DNA of 64,000 bases from Nautilus pompilius (taxonomy: Eukaryota; Mollusca; Cephalopoda; Nautilida; Nautilidae). The DNA lies in NCBI GenBank assembly GCA_018389105.1, contig JACATO010002191.1, forward strand, positions 62,001 to 126,000. The letters run 5' to 3'. The notes under the pieces were generated by a model. It had not been told where the DNA came from. It saw only the letters and a program-made list of their open reading frames with translations, and did not search any database. The position numbers were made by a program, and so were the translations under genes. Numbering within the stretch: position 1 is the first letter of the stretch; every line of letters begins with the position of its first letter. Below are positions 24,060 to 35,074 of this stretch, one piece after another.

Positions 24060-24930
24060 CATCTGAAAGATAGATGGGGGTACTGCTCAAATGTCAACAG
24101 CAGGTGGTAACTGCAGTATGTGTGCACAACGTTACCTCAGTGACCGTATGAGGTTTTTGATGAAGGTCTGTGGTATTCCTCTGCCAATCCAGACAAATCG
24201 CAGTCTTAAGTTTAATTAGGTTTTGCACTGGCATCTGATGTTGCAATTGTTGTTTAATCATCTCATCATGTAGATGTTCATTAATGCAAGATCAGCAGAT
24301 GAGGATGGCTAGTTGCCAGAGGTAGTGCCGACATGCTGTGGCAGTATGAGGATATGCATTGTCTTGCTGAAAGTGTAAAGGTTTTGATGACATTCAAAGA
24401 AAGGGATAAAGATACATGCTAAGTCATTCAGATATATTTATTGGTTTGTACATTGACCCCTAAAGATATGGAGCAGTTTCCTGTGCATGCAACCCCCAAA
24501 ATCATGATGCTTCCTCAACCTTTTCTTTCTGTTTGCGGAACATATTGTGATATTGTTCACCTTCACAATGCAACATTCTCAGACACTCATCAGCTTCATT
24601 TAGATAAAATCTTAATTCATGTAAGAAAAGAACTCCTGCTCCAATGTCTGAGCAGCATGTAAATGTTGTCTGACTGACTGTCATACTGTTGAAAATTTCT
24701 TATTTACCCTACCCCTCTTGAGCTGTTTTAGAGGCTGGAAACAGTCGGATGCTGAGCTTGACAGTACTGTCTTGGTGTGGTGACATGAGACTGATCTGAT
24801 TGTGGGTGATATCCAGTGGTTTCTGTCTGGTGCAATTGTTGCATTAACCTCATTATAGTGATGTGTTGACAGTTTAATTGTTGTGCAAAATATCTCATTG
24901 TCTTTGTAGTTTGAATCAAGCTTCATCCCT
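24060..24930 (-). pseudogene. Tc1-like transposase relic 3
   Basis: On the minus strand, from high to low coordinates, the blocks are as follows. QQLNCQHITIMRLMQQLH is the N-terminal helix-turn-helix, with SHVTTPRQ matching the usual RPRVTTPRQ hinge. Then comes FLHELRFYLNEADECLR, in the place of FTDESRFYLNEADGR, followed by EGEQYHNMF. The next blocks are FQQDNAYPHTATACRHYLWQ, matching the QQDNARPHTA block, and PVQNLIKLKTAICLDWQ, matching the C-terminal region. The DES motif reads HEL, so the first catalytic Asp is lost, and several stops interrupt the frame. Overall length is near that of a full Tc1 gene. It differs clearly from relics 1 and 2, so it belongs to another Tc1 lineage. Confidence 0.82.
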
Positions 24931-25190
24931 ATCTTGTTGTTTTACTGAAAATCTTGACATAGAGACTCCTTAGTCATGTTGATGATTTCATTTTCTCCCC
25001 AACCTTTATACTGTTTAGAGCATGATCTTATTCCTTATTTCTTGCTGTATCAAGACATTCAATTAATTTTATGTTTGTTATTTTTTAATAGTTAAACAGT
25101 CATTTTTTTCAATTTAAACAAATGTATATGCTGAACAATTTCAATTTTGGATTGGTATGTTTCTAATGTGTTTCAATATATTATCATTTG

Positions 25191-25221
25191 CTCTCTCTCT
25201 CTCTCTCCATCTCCCCATCTC

Positions 25222-25260
<39 letters not shown>

Positions 25261-25290
25261 TCCCCATCTCCCTTCTCTCTCTCTTTCTCT
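25191..25290. repeat. CT microsatellite with duplicated block
   Basis: (CT)n tracts around two copies of TCCATCTCCCCATCTCCCTT. The motif recurs with a spacing of about 50 bases. Confidence 0.9.
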
Positions 25291-25299
25291 CACACGTAC

Positions 25300-28030
25300 A
25301 TGCACACACCATTCATGTGACTCAATTCTTTGAATGAAATGTACTTAATGGAAAAGATATTTGCTTTTAATTCTTTGTTAGAACCTTGTTTTTTTTCCTG
25401 CTAACCTTGTAACCCATTCTGTTCATTTGACCCATTTGTTTGTTAGCCATTATGTACGTATATTGAATCAATCATTTCATGCACAGTTTTCTGCACTGTA
25501 TGGTTTTCAAGAAACTCATATTTCATCTTAGTGAGTTGCACATATGTAATACTTATCATTGTCACGGTTGATTATTCCCTAATGAAGTAATTACAGAGTT
25601 TTTTAAAATAGTTTTTTATTTAAAAAAAATTGGTATACTTTTAACAGTTAGATTTTTTTATATATACTTTTTAAAAACCTGATACTGAAATATTTGCAAT
25701 ACCCTTATTCATATAAGGCTATATGTGTATTATATCATGCTAATGGTTTGATGACTCGGATGTTAATAATAATTTTAAAAAAATGTCTCTTGTGAAAACA
25801 AAATTTTGGCAACAGATTGACTTGGAGCTCTTCTGGTTAGTTTTTCATAAAAATTGGCAGCCATTATACATACATGTATAAAAACAGAAACTAAAGGTTA
25901 ATGCAGTTTTTTGTTGTTGTTGTTGTTTGCCTTTTAAAATTACAAAAATTTTATTTCCAAAAAAAAAATAATAGTATTTATCAATTGAGTTACTTTCTTC
26001 TCATCCAAACACACTGATCTAAACTCATTTTAAAATGTAATACAGGTGTTATAAAGGTGATTTGTTTTGATAGGCAAAAGACCAATTATGTTATTTGCTT
26101 GAAAACTGTGAGGAAATGATGGAAGTCTGTTGAATTTTTAGCTTTATGTAGTTTAAATGTATATTTTTGAGGTTAAAAAAACATTTAAATATCCTGGTAG
26201 TGGTGTTCATATTATGGACTTTTGTTTGAGGCTACAGAGATGGGCATATGCTGCAAATTTAAAAGAAATCTGAGAATGGATATGCAAAAATCTTTTGCTG
26301 CCATAATTGTTGATTTTGCACGGAATGAGCCATTTGAGAGGATGCAAGCTGGGATGATTTGTTCCATCGACAAATTGACCGTATGCAGAATGTGGGGCTG
26401 ATTTAAGAATGTGCTTGACAGGCCTAAGATAATTATAATGGTTATGACACTTGCAGGATTGGTTCACTTCTACCATCTCAACAGCGCAAAGTATCTCTGA
26501 GACCACGGAAACTACTTATGAAATGCTGGTGTCTAGCCAAGTCTACGTGTAGCAACATTTTGAATAATATACACAAGAAAGCTCAGATAAAAACCAGCTG
26601 CATGGGTTCACAGAACTGAGCATTATTCTTTCTCTAGTGTATATGGTGACTGCTTTGTTGGGAGAAGTGTCAAGGTAGATGCCAGTAAATAAATTTTAAT
26701 ATGATCCCCAAACATTATTGTTGCTTAACTTTTTTTTGGAAAGTTTAAACCCCCCCCATCTTTTTAAATTGTTAATTCGATGATTAAACTAAATTTTGGT
26801 GAACTATGCAAATCTTATTTCATCATCTCGGCACGAGTTTTTTGCACTTGGAGATGTATGTAAAACATCAAGTAGAACAAAAAGAAAAAAGAAATCAGTG
26901 TTCATAAAGCGGTACATGTATAGATGCAGAGTCAGAAGCTTATGGCCAATGGCCTTGTTAAATGTTAGATATTTATATGGAATCAGAGAGAGAGAGAGAG
27001 AGCGTGTTGGTGGTTGACAATTATCTAGTGTAGTGGCACGACTGTCATTCAGTAAGCATTGGACAACTTGAATTTTGGTCGTATGTTTCATGCAGGCACA
27101 TTCAAAACGTTATCAACTATTGAAACTGGTATGTTCATTTTATGCGATGCATGGCAAAGCCTAAAAGGTACAAAACTGGCACTTTTCTCTAATTTCAGTA
27201 AAAGACATTTTTATTTAACCTTTTAGATTTTGGTATTGAAAGTTTGATACCAGTCACTTATCACACGCAAAATGGTAATTTGCTTGAATGTTCTTGAAAA
27301 TGTATTAATGAAAGTAGGTAAAGTTAGGATAATTTCCAGTGTTTGTATCCTGGGCAGTTTTTATATTTTGTTTTGTTTTTATAAAGCCATTGAATTTCCA
27401 AATCCCTACATCCTTTGGAAGATACCTGATTAACTGCATTGCTTTATTTACTATATAGGCACAAATAGATGATAGCTGAAGAAGTACAACTATTTGCCAC
27501 TTGTTCACATTAGTAATGTTTTTCAATTACTGTACCAACTGTGTTCTGGTCTAATTTTGAATACAGTTTACAGATTGATATGAAGTTGCTTGAATATAGA
27601 TTATTTAATTATTTCAAATATTTTTTAAAAAATTTTTGGCTCGATGCCGGCTCTTTAGAATCTTTGGTTACTGTCAAATCCACGATTCTGAAGGAAAAGT
27701 ATATGATTTCTTTTCATCCACTGAAATAATAATCTTATTACTGGCTCAGAATAAAATAAAATAGTAATTTCGCTGAATCTCAACTGGGCGTCTGAAACTG
27801 GAATATTTTAAAAATCCAGTTGATGCATTGATAGCGTGTTAAGTCACAAGATTTGAGACTTTATTACCTTTTGTTGTTGTTGATTCTTCATGGGGTTTCT
27901 AATTTTAAAAGAGAGAAGGAAAAAAATTCCAAAACTATGATGGTACAAATTTATTTGATGTAAAAAAAAAAAAAAAATACAACAAAGAAATATGCAGTAA
28001 GTATTACAAGATTTAATATATTTTATAAAC
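25300..28030. other. Intronic stretch, no gene seen
   Basis: No recognised gene. It includes a GA microsatellite at 26985-27002 and an A15 tract near 27962. A minus frame of 99 codons (26207-26506) has no domain I can name. Confidence 0.5.
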
Positions 28031-28035
28031 ATATT

Positions 28036-28300
28036 TAAGGTGTCGTGGCACAGTAGATAGTGAGTTCACTCGTCATTCCTCGTGTTGCAGGTTTGATCCC
28101 TGGTAGGGTGAAAGGTATGTGCTGCTGATGAGGGTCAAAAGCCCAAAACAGCTGTACTACAGCCCTTCTCTGGACACTGACATTCACCCTCACTCTCAAC
28201 CTGGAGAGGGATGGGCTCTGCCAGGTTGTAAAATGCCCTAGACACACACCTCTCGAGGTGTCCCAACAACCTATGGGTTATGGGGCAAGTGAAGAAGATA
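28036..28300 (+). repeat. Second tRNA-derived SINE type (S2)
   Basis: The head GGTGTCGTGGCACAGTAGAT resembles a tRNA A box (TGGCACAGTAGATAG), and GGTTTGATCCCTGG (28089-28102) is a B box. The body holds TCTCAACCTGGAGAGGGATG and CACCTCTCGAGGTGTCCCAA (a short palindrome, CACCTCTCGAGGTG) and ends near AAGTGAAGAAGATAAG. Its body differs from family S1, so it is a separate SINE. Confidence 0.75.
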
Positions 28301-28955
28301 AGCATATTTAAATTTTAAAAAGAATTATAGCGAACATTTATACATTATTATTTTTAGTAAACTGATTAACAACATGGTCTATATTTGTTCGGTCTTGGTC
28401 CTAATGGCAGAAACCTATTTCTATATGGATGAAACTGGAGTTTGAACTGAGGCCAACAGTTAGTTTAGTTTGGTAGCTATAAGGAAGCAAGAAGCCATCA
28501 TTGCTCATACAGTGCCCCCCTCCACCTCTCCCTATGGAAGAGAAATAGTCATCAATGCAATTTGATTCTTAAATTGATTAATACTGTCACTAATTAACCA
28601 TAGTCATCTGTAATTTATTTCTCTCATTAACATTTCTGTTAATAAAAAATCAACCTATTTTCTGATGTCTAACTTGTGTTGGAATCTTAGCCAATTTGTA
28701 ATTGTGATCTTCTACTAGTATAACTAACTATTAATAGCCATTAAAATTTTTCCTGTGCTCAAAACCTAATTATTTTGAAATTAGTTCTGCCTTTTCATCT
28801 AATATAAGATTTTTTATTGTTTGCTTATATGATCTCTCTCTCTCTCTCTCTGATAAAAATCAAACTATGGGATAATGCATTGTCTTAAGAAAAAAATACT
28901 TAATAAAGAATTAGTCTTGTGGAAATAAGGGGATGAAGAAGGTTGGCCCCTAGGG
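28301..28955. other. Intronic stretch, no gene seen
   Basis: AT-rich, with a CT microsatellite at about 28832-28852. The last eight bases before 28956, CCCTAGGG, fit the TA-centred 8-bp target duplication typical of Buster-type hAT elements. Confidence 0.5.
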
Positions 28956-30760
28956 CAGTGGTTCTTAAGCTTTTTGGACCCATAACCCATTTGGGACCCT
29001 TCTTGCAGGGGATCCTCCCCTCAGTAAGGACAGGCACAATTGTAAGATGGAGCTAATTGGAAAACAATGTGTAATGAGCAATTCCAACAATCTGTGGCCA
29101 ATTTATTATTCATTGGAATTTAGAAAAGGATGAGTGTCCACATCTGTCAGCTCCATTGAGCTGTAACATTGGGTGGCAAAGAGGGCAGAGTTGAAAATGT
29201 TACTGCAGAACATTATACAGATGCTGTAAAAATGAAAGTAAGAAAATATTTAAAATATATCAGGTATGGCTTTACTACTTTGAACAGAAAGACAGGCTGT
29301 GAAGTTCTTGCAGTTGAAAGCATGATACCATCAAAGATAAGTCAAAGGAAATCTGATGCCCTGAACATTCAGTAGCAGTTAATTTCACATATTGGAAGTG
29401 AGAACGAAAATGTGCTTGAAGATCTTTATTTAATTTTACTGTGCATTGCACAACAATGTAATCCACATTCAACAGAAAGACTTTTAAAACACTTTCTTTT
29501 GCAAAAAGATATGGTGTCAGCTGTTATTTGGCCAGAAGCAGCAAAGAAATTGAAGTACATTTTACTCTCAAATGACCCCATTTAAAGCGAATTAATGACA
29601 TGGTATATGACATTTGTGAACAGCTGGTTTCAAAGATCAGAAAGGTAATTGTTTCACGATCCAAATGGATAAATTTGCTGATATTACAGGTAGTGCTCAG
29701 CTTTTGGCTTTTGTAAAGTACATTGATGAAGACATTATGAGAGAACATGCTGTTTTATAAACCCTTACCACAAAGAACAATGGCAGAATGTCTCTGAATC
29801 TTTTCAAGATGCAACATGGGTTTTTATCTTGACTGTGAGAAGTGTGCCACTATTTGCACTGATGGTGCTAAAGCAATGATGGGAAGGGAAGGCAGTTTTG
29901 CCACTCAACCTCTGACTATTGCACCAAATGCTATTTAGATTCCTTCATACATTGTTATTCACTTCCTTTGAAAATGATGATGAAAGAATAGCATTGCATA
30001 CTTGACAAAGTGTGAAAGTTGTAAACTTTAAGGTTGCTTCTGAATACTTATTTGTTTTAAATACTGTAGGATGAAATGAGCTTCTAGCATCATTAATTTT
30101 TCTTTCATTTGGAAGTTTATTGATTATCATGAGAAAAAGTCTTGTTCCAGCTATTTCATTTGCAAGTCTGTCTTCCATTGTGAGTAACAGTACTCATTGG
30201 GTAATTTCTTCACTGATGAAGAGTGGCTGAGTAAATTAGCCTACTTGTCACAGATGTTTTTGGTCATCCATGCAAAGCCAAGACAGAAATGTTCTTTCTT
30301 TGAGCAAAAAAGTTAAGGCATTTATCAGGCAGTTGGGTAACAGTGGACTTTATGACTAAGACAAGACAACTTTGAATCACTCCACTTATTATGAGGAATA
30401 ATCAAGGAACTTGGTAGAATAGTGTTAATCATGAAATTGCGAATAACCTGGTAGCAGAATACTACACCTACAGAATGAGCTTTGAGAATATTTCCCAAAA
30501 GATAAAGAAACTGAGACATTATGGATTGCCAACCTATTTAGTATAGATAAAATGGGATTGAACTGTCATGTAACAAGTTTTTGGAAGTTGCTTCTGTGCT
30601 AGTTCTGTTTGTCAATCAGGAAAGAATACTCCAAACTAGTTCAATCAGTAATGCAGATGCTAATGATGGTAATATGCAAATTATGTTCTTTTTATGAGAG
30701 GTTGATCCACTGGTTGTATTTAATTTTTACTATGTAGTCAGAATTTGCTATAGAATAATC
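28956..30760 (+). mobile_element. Decayed hAT (Buster/ZBED-like) DNA transposon
   Basis: The 5' end CAGTGGTTCTTAAGCTTTTT (28956-28975) is a typical hAT terminal inverted repeat. Downstream + strand frames show a degraded BED-type zinc finger start (RYGFTTLNRKTGCEVLAVES then MIPSK, about 29271-29340), WPEAAKKLKYILLSNDP (about 29530), GSAQLLAFVKYIDEDIM (about 29690) and the family motif ICTDGAKAMMG (about 29852-29884). Next come APNAI, VLFLSKKVKAFIRQLG (about 30290) and EYFPKDKETETLWIANLFS (about 30487). This order matches the hAT transposases from which ZBED5/SCAND3-type genes derive. Many stops and frame changes interrupt it, and the zinc ligands are mostly lost. The 3' inverted repeat was not found; the right limit is approximate. 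Confidence 0.8.
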
Positions 30761-30837
30761 TTTTCAACAGATTAGAATTACTAGTTTAATATCTCCTGAG
30801 CAGTTTCTTGAGCTTTGAGGTGGTGATAAGGTGCTAT

Positions 30838-30882
30838 AATAATAATACTAATAATATACTAATAATATAATAATAATAAATT
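30838..30882. repeat. TAA/TAATAC microsatellite
   Basis: Irregular TAATAA and TAATAC units between the hAT relic and the UBC9 retropseudogene. Confidence 0.9.
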
Positions 30883-31067
30883 AGGTTTGCTGATAGACTT
30901 TGGTAGAAGATTAAAACAAAAAAGGCAAAGATTTTATTCATTAAAACATTAAAGGGTACCAAATATTTTTAAACATGTGCATGCATGGTATCTGCAAAGC
31001 ATTTATAATTATATCCATATATTGCTTTGAGCAGCAGGGATGAGATAGTTCTAAGTTATGTGTGTTC

Positions 31068-31728
31068 TTTTTTTTTTTAATGATGAATAGTTTATTGTAA
31101 AATACTAGTTTATTATGTAAACCTGTCAGATATTTGAGATTTCCCCAGTAAAGTTCTGGCGACAGTCCTAACACATGAACATGCATTATTTGGAATGAAC
31201 AAAAATGTGTGATGTAGAGATGTCAGTTAGCTGCCATAGTGGGATTAAGAATCTTCTTTGCAATGAAGGGCCTGAGCTTGTACTTTCTTTTCATATTCTG
31301 TTCTGTTTTGGCAGTAAATAGTGTAGGCTTCAGCTTGGGCAGGATCTTTTATGTTTGGCTCATTCAGGAGTTCTTGAATTCCAAGTAATATCTGTTTGAT
31401 TGTCACTGCTGGCCGCCAATCTTTTTCCTCATCCAGCAAGGATAGTCACACTGTTCCAGATGGATAGACATTTGGATGGGAAATTGGAGGTTCAAATTTA
31501 CATTTCGGAGGTGAGCTTGGATAATCATCTTTAAACAGCATCCTCAACTTGTAGACACCATTTTCCCATGGAGTCTATTTCTTTCCAGGCAAGTATTGCA
31601 CACTCCCAGTTCATAAGATTCAAGCTTCCCTCAGGATTCCTGGATGGTCTGGCCACAAAACCAAAAGGGTGATCTTTCCTCCAAGCCTTCCTTTCTTCTG
31701 CCAGTCGACCAAGTGCAATTCCAGACAT
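31068..31728 (-). pseudogene. UBE2I: Processed pseudogene of UBC9 (SUMO-conjugating E2)
   Basis: On the minus strand the whole UBC9 protein can be followed without introns: [20 protein letters not shown] at 31728, [77 protein letters not shown], stop at 31245-31247. UBC9 is the SUMO E2, about 158 residues long. Three lesions are visible. A 4-base insertion (31590-31593) after ECAI shifts the frame; an in-frame TAG lies at 31575-31577; and a TGA at 31446-31448 stands exactly where the catalytic Cys codon follows [10 protein letters not shown]. Downstream are AATAAA (31091-31096) and an A11 tract (31068-31078) on the same strand, the signature of LINE-mediated retroposition. No upstream promoter is expected. 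[10 protein letters not shown] is the invertebrate form of the sequence. Confidence 0.95.
31091..31096 (-). promoter_or_regulatory. Fossil polyadenylation signal of the UBC9 retrocopy
   Basis: AATAAA on the minus strand, 12 bases before the A11 tract and about 150 bases after the stop codon. It is copied from the parent mRNA. Confidence 0.85.
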
Positions 31729-31729
31729 C

Positions 31730-33595
31730 TTACCAAAACTAGAGGACGTTTAGAAGATTTTGGTGTATCTTACTCCTTAGGCATACTAGTGTCTCTCTAA
31801 TTCCATCAGACAAGAAGACCAATCAACATAGAGTTAGATGAAGAGAAACTGTGAACATTTAAAATCCTCTATTTTCTGACACCTTTATCTAATTAAGCTT
31901 CATCTGGAATCTTGCTGGATACCTGCCAGCTCCTGTTCCAATTAAGTCAACATTTGGTTAGCCTATGTAAATCTTGATGCTAGCCTACAAAGAAAGAAAT
32001 TTCTATAGGTCCTGAGGACATGAAATGACTTATTGCATTTCAGGGCAAACATAAAATTTAAACATTATTTAGTGTTCAGTTTGAAAGATATTTTCTGTTT
32101 GAGATCTTGTGTTAACTACAACTTGTGAATATTTCCCCATAGAAGTCTGATTTTAGTGTTCAGATTTATTGTTTAACAATAAATTGTTATGTTAAGTTGT
32201 TACCATTGCTTCATAGCCTTACAATAAAAACAATGACAACAAAGAAAAGCACTTATTTACTCTTTCTCTATAGTCTGTGTTTCATGCAGTAAATCACCAA
32301 AGCCTTGCCTGATGATATACTCAAAATGTACGACAGTTTATTAAATTAGCTAATTAAAATAATGCCCATTTCTTTGGCAAAGGTGAGCCAAGGTCTAAAT
32401 TTAAAAAAAAAAAATCTTTGCCTTTCTGATTATCTATTGTGCTGGTTTTGCTGCTGCTTCTGCTCTTTTATCATCATCATCATCATGGTAATTCAATATT
32501 AAAATCAATTTCTACAGCAAGCTACCTTCCAGGGTTGTTCAAATGAAACCCAGCAGAAATAGCATTGCCATAGTGGCATCTGGCCGGGTGGGCTGCCTTC
32601 ATTAGCTTGAAATCAAGATAACACTGCTTCTTTGTCTATTTTTTTTTTCTCTTTTCATCAGTAGGATTCAGAATAGCCTATTAAGAACGATGCCTTTTGA
32701 TTACTTGGAAGAAAGAGAAAAGTTTCTGTGTTGTAACAATTGTTTTGTTTTTATGTATCTTTATTCGAAGCAACTTCATTTAGAAAATGAACAAACAAGC
32801 ACCTAGCATTATATATCGAATTAATGGCGAGCTGTTTATGTGATGGAAGGGTGTGAATGGAAGTTGCTGCCCACACTACTGCTTCATTTATTCCTTTTAA
32901 AATATTTTATCACTTAAAGTAAACATTTAATATTTAGCTATTTACAGTGGAAAAGAAAGACTGCTCTTGTAAAAGCCTGTGATTGTAAACTTTTTCTGAT
33001 AATTTCTTAGTTTCTTAAACAGTTGGGTGAAATATGTATCACTGAAACCATTTGTGAAAATGCTTCATAGTTACAAGTATTCTGCTAAATAAGGTGAGCA
33101 TCATTTGTAGTTACATCTCTATTTTATTAATAGAGAATTCTTTCACTTAATGATGGCAGATATATGTGCTTTTCACATTGGAGGATAATGGTAACCATAT
33201 AGAATGGCTTAATGTTTATTTACAGTCTTGGAAGGAAATTATTTTTAGTAGGAGAGGAGGAAATTTTCAGAACTAGAGCTACATATGAATACATTATGGA
33301 CATCATACATTTTTGATGTTGAAACTATGTATCTGGTTTTTTATTTACAAAAAAAACTTTTGACACGCACAATTATGGTGTTTGATCATTGCTAAAAGTG
33401 TTTAAAGAATCCATGGCGATAGATTTGCCATATATGAATAGCATAATCATTCTGTTATAATGTCACTATATATATATTGTGTCCTTCATGACTGAAAATG
33501 GCACTGTTGATGATGATCCTTTGATGGTGTAATACACATACATGAATTGTTTATAGTGTTGATGGCTTGTATTGTGACATCCTCACTCTTTTGCT
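31730..33595. other. Intronic stretch, no gene seen
   Basis: Contains the 32546-32592 segment that resembles 48216-48262 (listed separately) and a CAT microsatellite near 32471. No exon recognised. Confidence 0.5.
32546..32592. repeat. Short interspersed repeat P, copy 1
   Basis: AAACCCAGCAGAAATAGCAT then TGCCATAGTGGCATCTGGCC aligns base by base with 48216-48262 (AAACCTAGCTGAAAATAGTA...) at roughly 70 percent by eye, so the two are likely copies of one old element. Confidence 0.6.
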
Positions 33596-33599
33596 CATT

Positions 33600-33815
33600 C
33601 CTCTGCACTCCAGTGGTTGGCATGCACAAGCTGACTGGCAAGAGTTAAGGTATAGAAGGCCCTCACTAGAACTCTTCACTTTTAGGTGTGGGGAAAATCT
33701 TGTTGCCGGCTGTTGAAGAAGAGCAAGCAGAAACAATGTTAGGGAGGTATGCCAAATTGAGCTATTCCTACCTTAACAGTCCAGTAGTTTACCACTGGAC
33801 TACCATGCCACTTTA
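33600..33815 (-). repeat. SINE S1 copy, minus orientation
   Basis: The central motif on the minus strand (33661-33693, CTAGAACTCTTCACTTTTAG on +), then GAAGAAGAGCAAGCAGAAAC, GGTATGCCAAATTGAGC and the head TACCTTAACAGTCCAGTAGT followed by TTACCACTGGACTACCATGC. The B box part is partly deleted. Confidence 0.75.
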
Positions 33816-34431
33816 TATGCAAATGTATAAGGTGTGATTTTAATGAATTCAGGGGACATAACTTTGTGTGTGTATATGTGTGGCTTTTGCTCTAGATAGA
33901 TTACTTTAAAGATCTTTATTGCATATCTAATAGTTTAAAACTTCTTTTAATACTGCATCTTAATATTTTAGTTACACTTGTATGATAACAACAAACCAAC
34001 CCCCTGATTTTTAAATCTTTCATTGGCAGTTTGAAAATATGCCGCTGAAGTCTCCATGCCCTTTTGTTGTTAAAACATGAACGGGACTTTTCTGTATCCA
34101 TTCTGGAGAGGGACTAAACATTTGTAAAAATCTGCATCACTGGGACTGCTTGTTGACTGGTAGCACTGTATCATTTTTTCTCTTGGAATTTATTGCCCAG
34201 ATGTAATATAAATGACCATTTTTTTTTGTTCAGTATGGATAGACCTGTGCTTTTGTTCTATAATAGGATACTGAATTTCAGCTGTTGCATAAATGATTTT
34301 AAAAAAAAAATTTTGTTTTATTTCCATGATTGCTTTTATTGATTTTTCTATTTTTGGTAAATTATAAATCACAGCTAAATGATTAAAATGATGTTAAAAA
34401 TGGAAGCTTTTGTTAGATTTAAGCTGAAGGA

Positions 34432-34454
34432 TGTGTGTGTGTGTGTGTGTGTGT
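34432..34454. repeat. GT microsatellite
   Basis: (TG)n tract of about 11 units, 350 bases upstream of ANKS1 exon 2. Confidence 0.92.
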
Positions 34455-34804
34455 CTCTTTTTTCAGGTTTTGCCATTTGAGCATAATTTGGTTAATGCTC
34501 TTAGATTTGATGTAACTTAATGTCTAACCCCTTTTTTGTCACTTGAATTATCCCTGATTAAAATTTTAGTAGGTATCTCCATTTTGACTCACTGACAAGC
34601 AGGTGTATATGCAGTTAACTCCACTCTCAGCTGTTCCCACCCCTACCTGTACAAGACGGCTTGATTATCAACCAAAGGTGTAGTATTTTTCCTTAGCTGA
34701 TAGAACTCTGGCAGTGTTTCTAGAGAAATTTTCTGTTTGTTTGTTGAAATTTTCTTTTTCCATTTTGATCTATTTAATTTTTTTTTCTTTTCTAAAAGTT
34801 TCAG

Positions 34805-34879
34805 AAAAAATGTGAACGTGAATTGTTACGATGCCAGTGGAGAGACGCCACTTCACCTGGCAGCCCTAAATGGTCACAA
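34805..34879 (+). CDS. ANKS1: ANKS1 exon 2 (start of first ankyrin repeat)
   Basis: A 75-base exon between TTTCAG (34801-34804) and the donor AA|GTAAGT (34880). With the AG carried over from exon 1 it reads R-K-NVNCYDASGETPLHLAALNG-HK after a short KNV linker. Human ANKS1A has [20 protein letters not shown] at the same place, so this is the first ankyrin repeat. TPLHLAA is the ankyrin consensus that starts helix 1. The exon leaves the split codon AA|, phase 2 as for exon 1, so the pair would be spliced in frame and skipping exon 2 would keep the frame (75 is divisible by 3). An alternative acceptor six bases upstream (AAAAG at 34798) would add two codons in the same phase; TTTCAG is the better site. 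Confidence 0.92.
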
Positions 34880-35074
34880 GTAAGTTCAGTTAGCTTCTTT
34901 GCCATCGACTTAGGATGAAGGAATAACTTTAAAACTTGAAAAGATTGAGTCTTCCTGCATGGATACTGGAGCCACCTGATTGTTCTGATATCGTTTTATG
35001 TTATTTTCCCCTTTTATTGCACTTCAGCACTATGTTAACCCCCAGAATGCACAACCTCGTCTTATAGATTGGCC

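Larger units (their letters stand above)
2320..34804 (+). other. ANKS1: ANKS1 intron 1 (about 32.5 kb)
   Basis: The donor GTGAGT is at 2320 and the acceptor TTTTCTAAAAGTTTCAG ends at 34804. The split codon AG|A is phase-compatible and gives Arg. The intron is filled with microsatellites, SINEs, Tc1/mariner, piggyBac-like and hAT relics and a UBC9 retropseudogene, each listed separately. A long first intron is common for large adaptor genes and may hold enhancers, but none can be named here. Confidence 0.82.

Noticed and set aside
26207-26506. 99-codon minus frame as a possible transposase fragment
   Set aside because: No ordered transposase blocks could be found in any frame.
30799-30821. 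GAGCAGTTTCTTGAGCTTTG resembling the hAT left end
   Set aside because: It is in direct, not inverted, orientation relative to the left end and matches only partly, so it cannot be the right terminus.
31040-31860. Target-site duplications around the UBC9 retrocopy
   Set aside because: I compared the flank left of the poly(A) tract with sequence upstream of the ATG, but no clear duplicate of 7 or more bases could be fixed because the 5' end of the copy is unknown.
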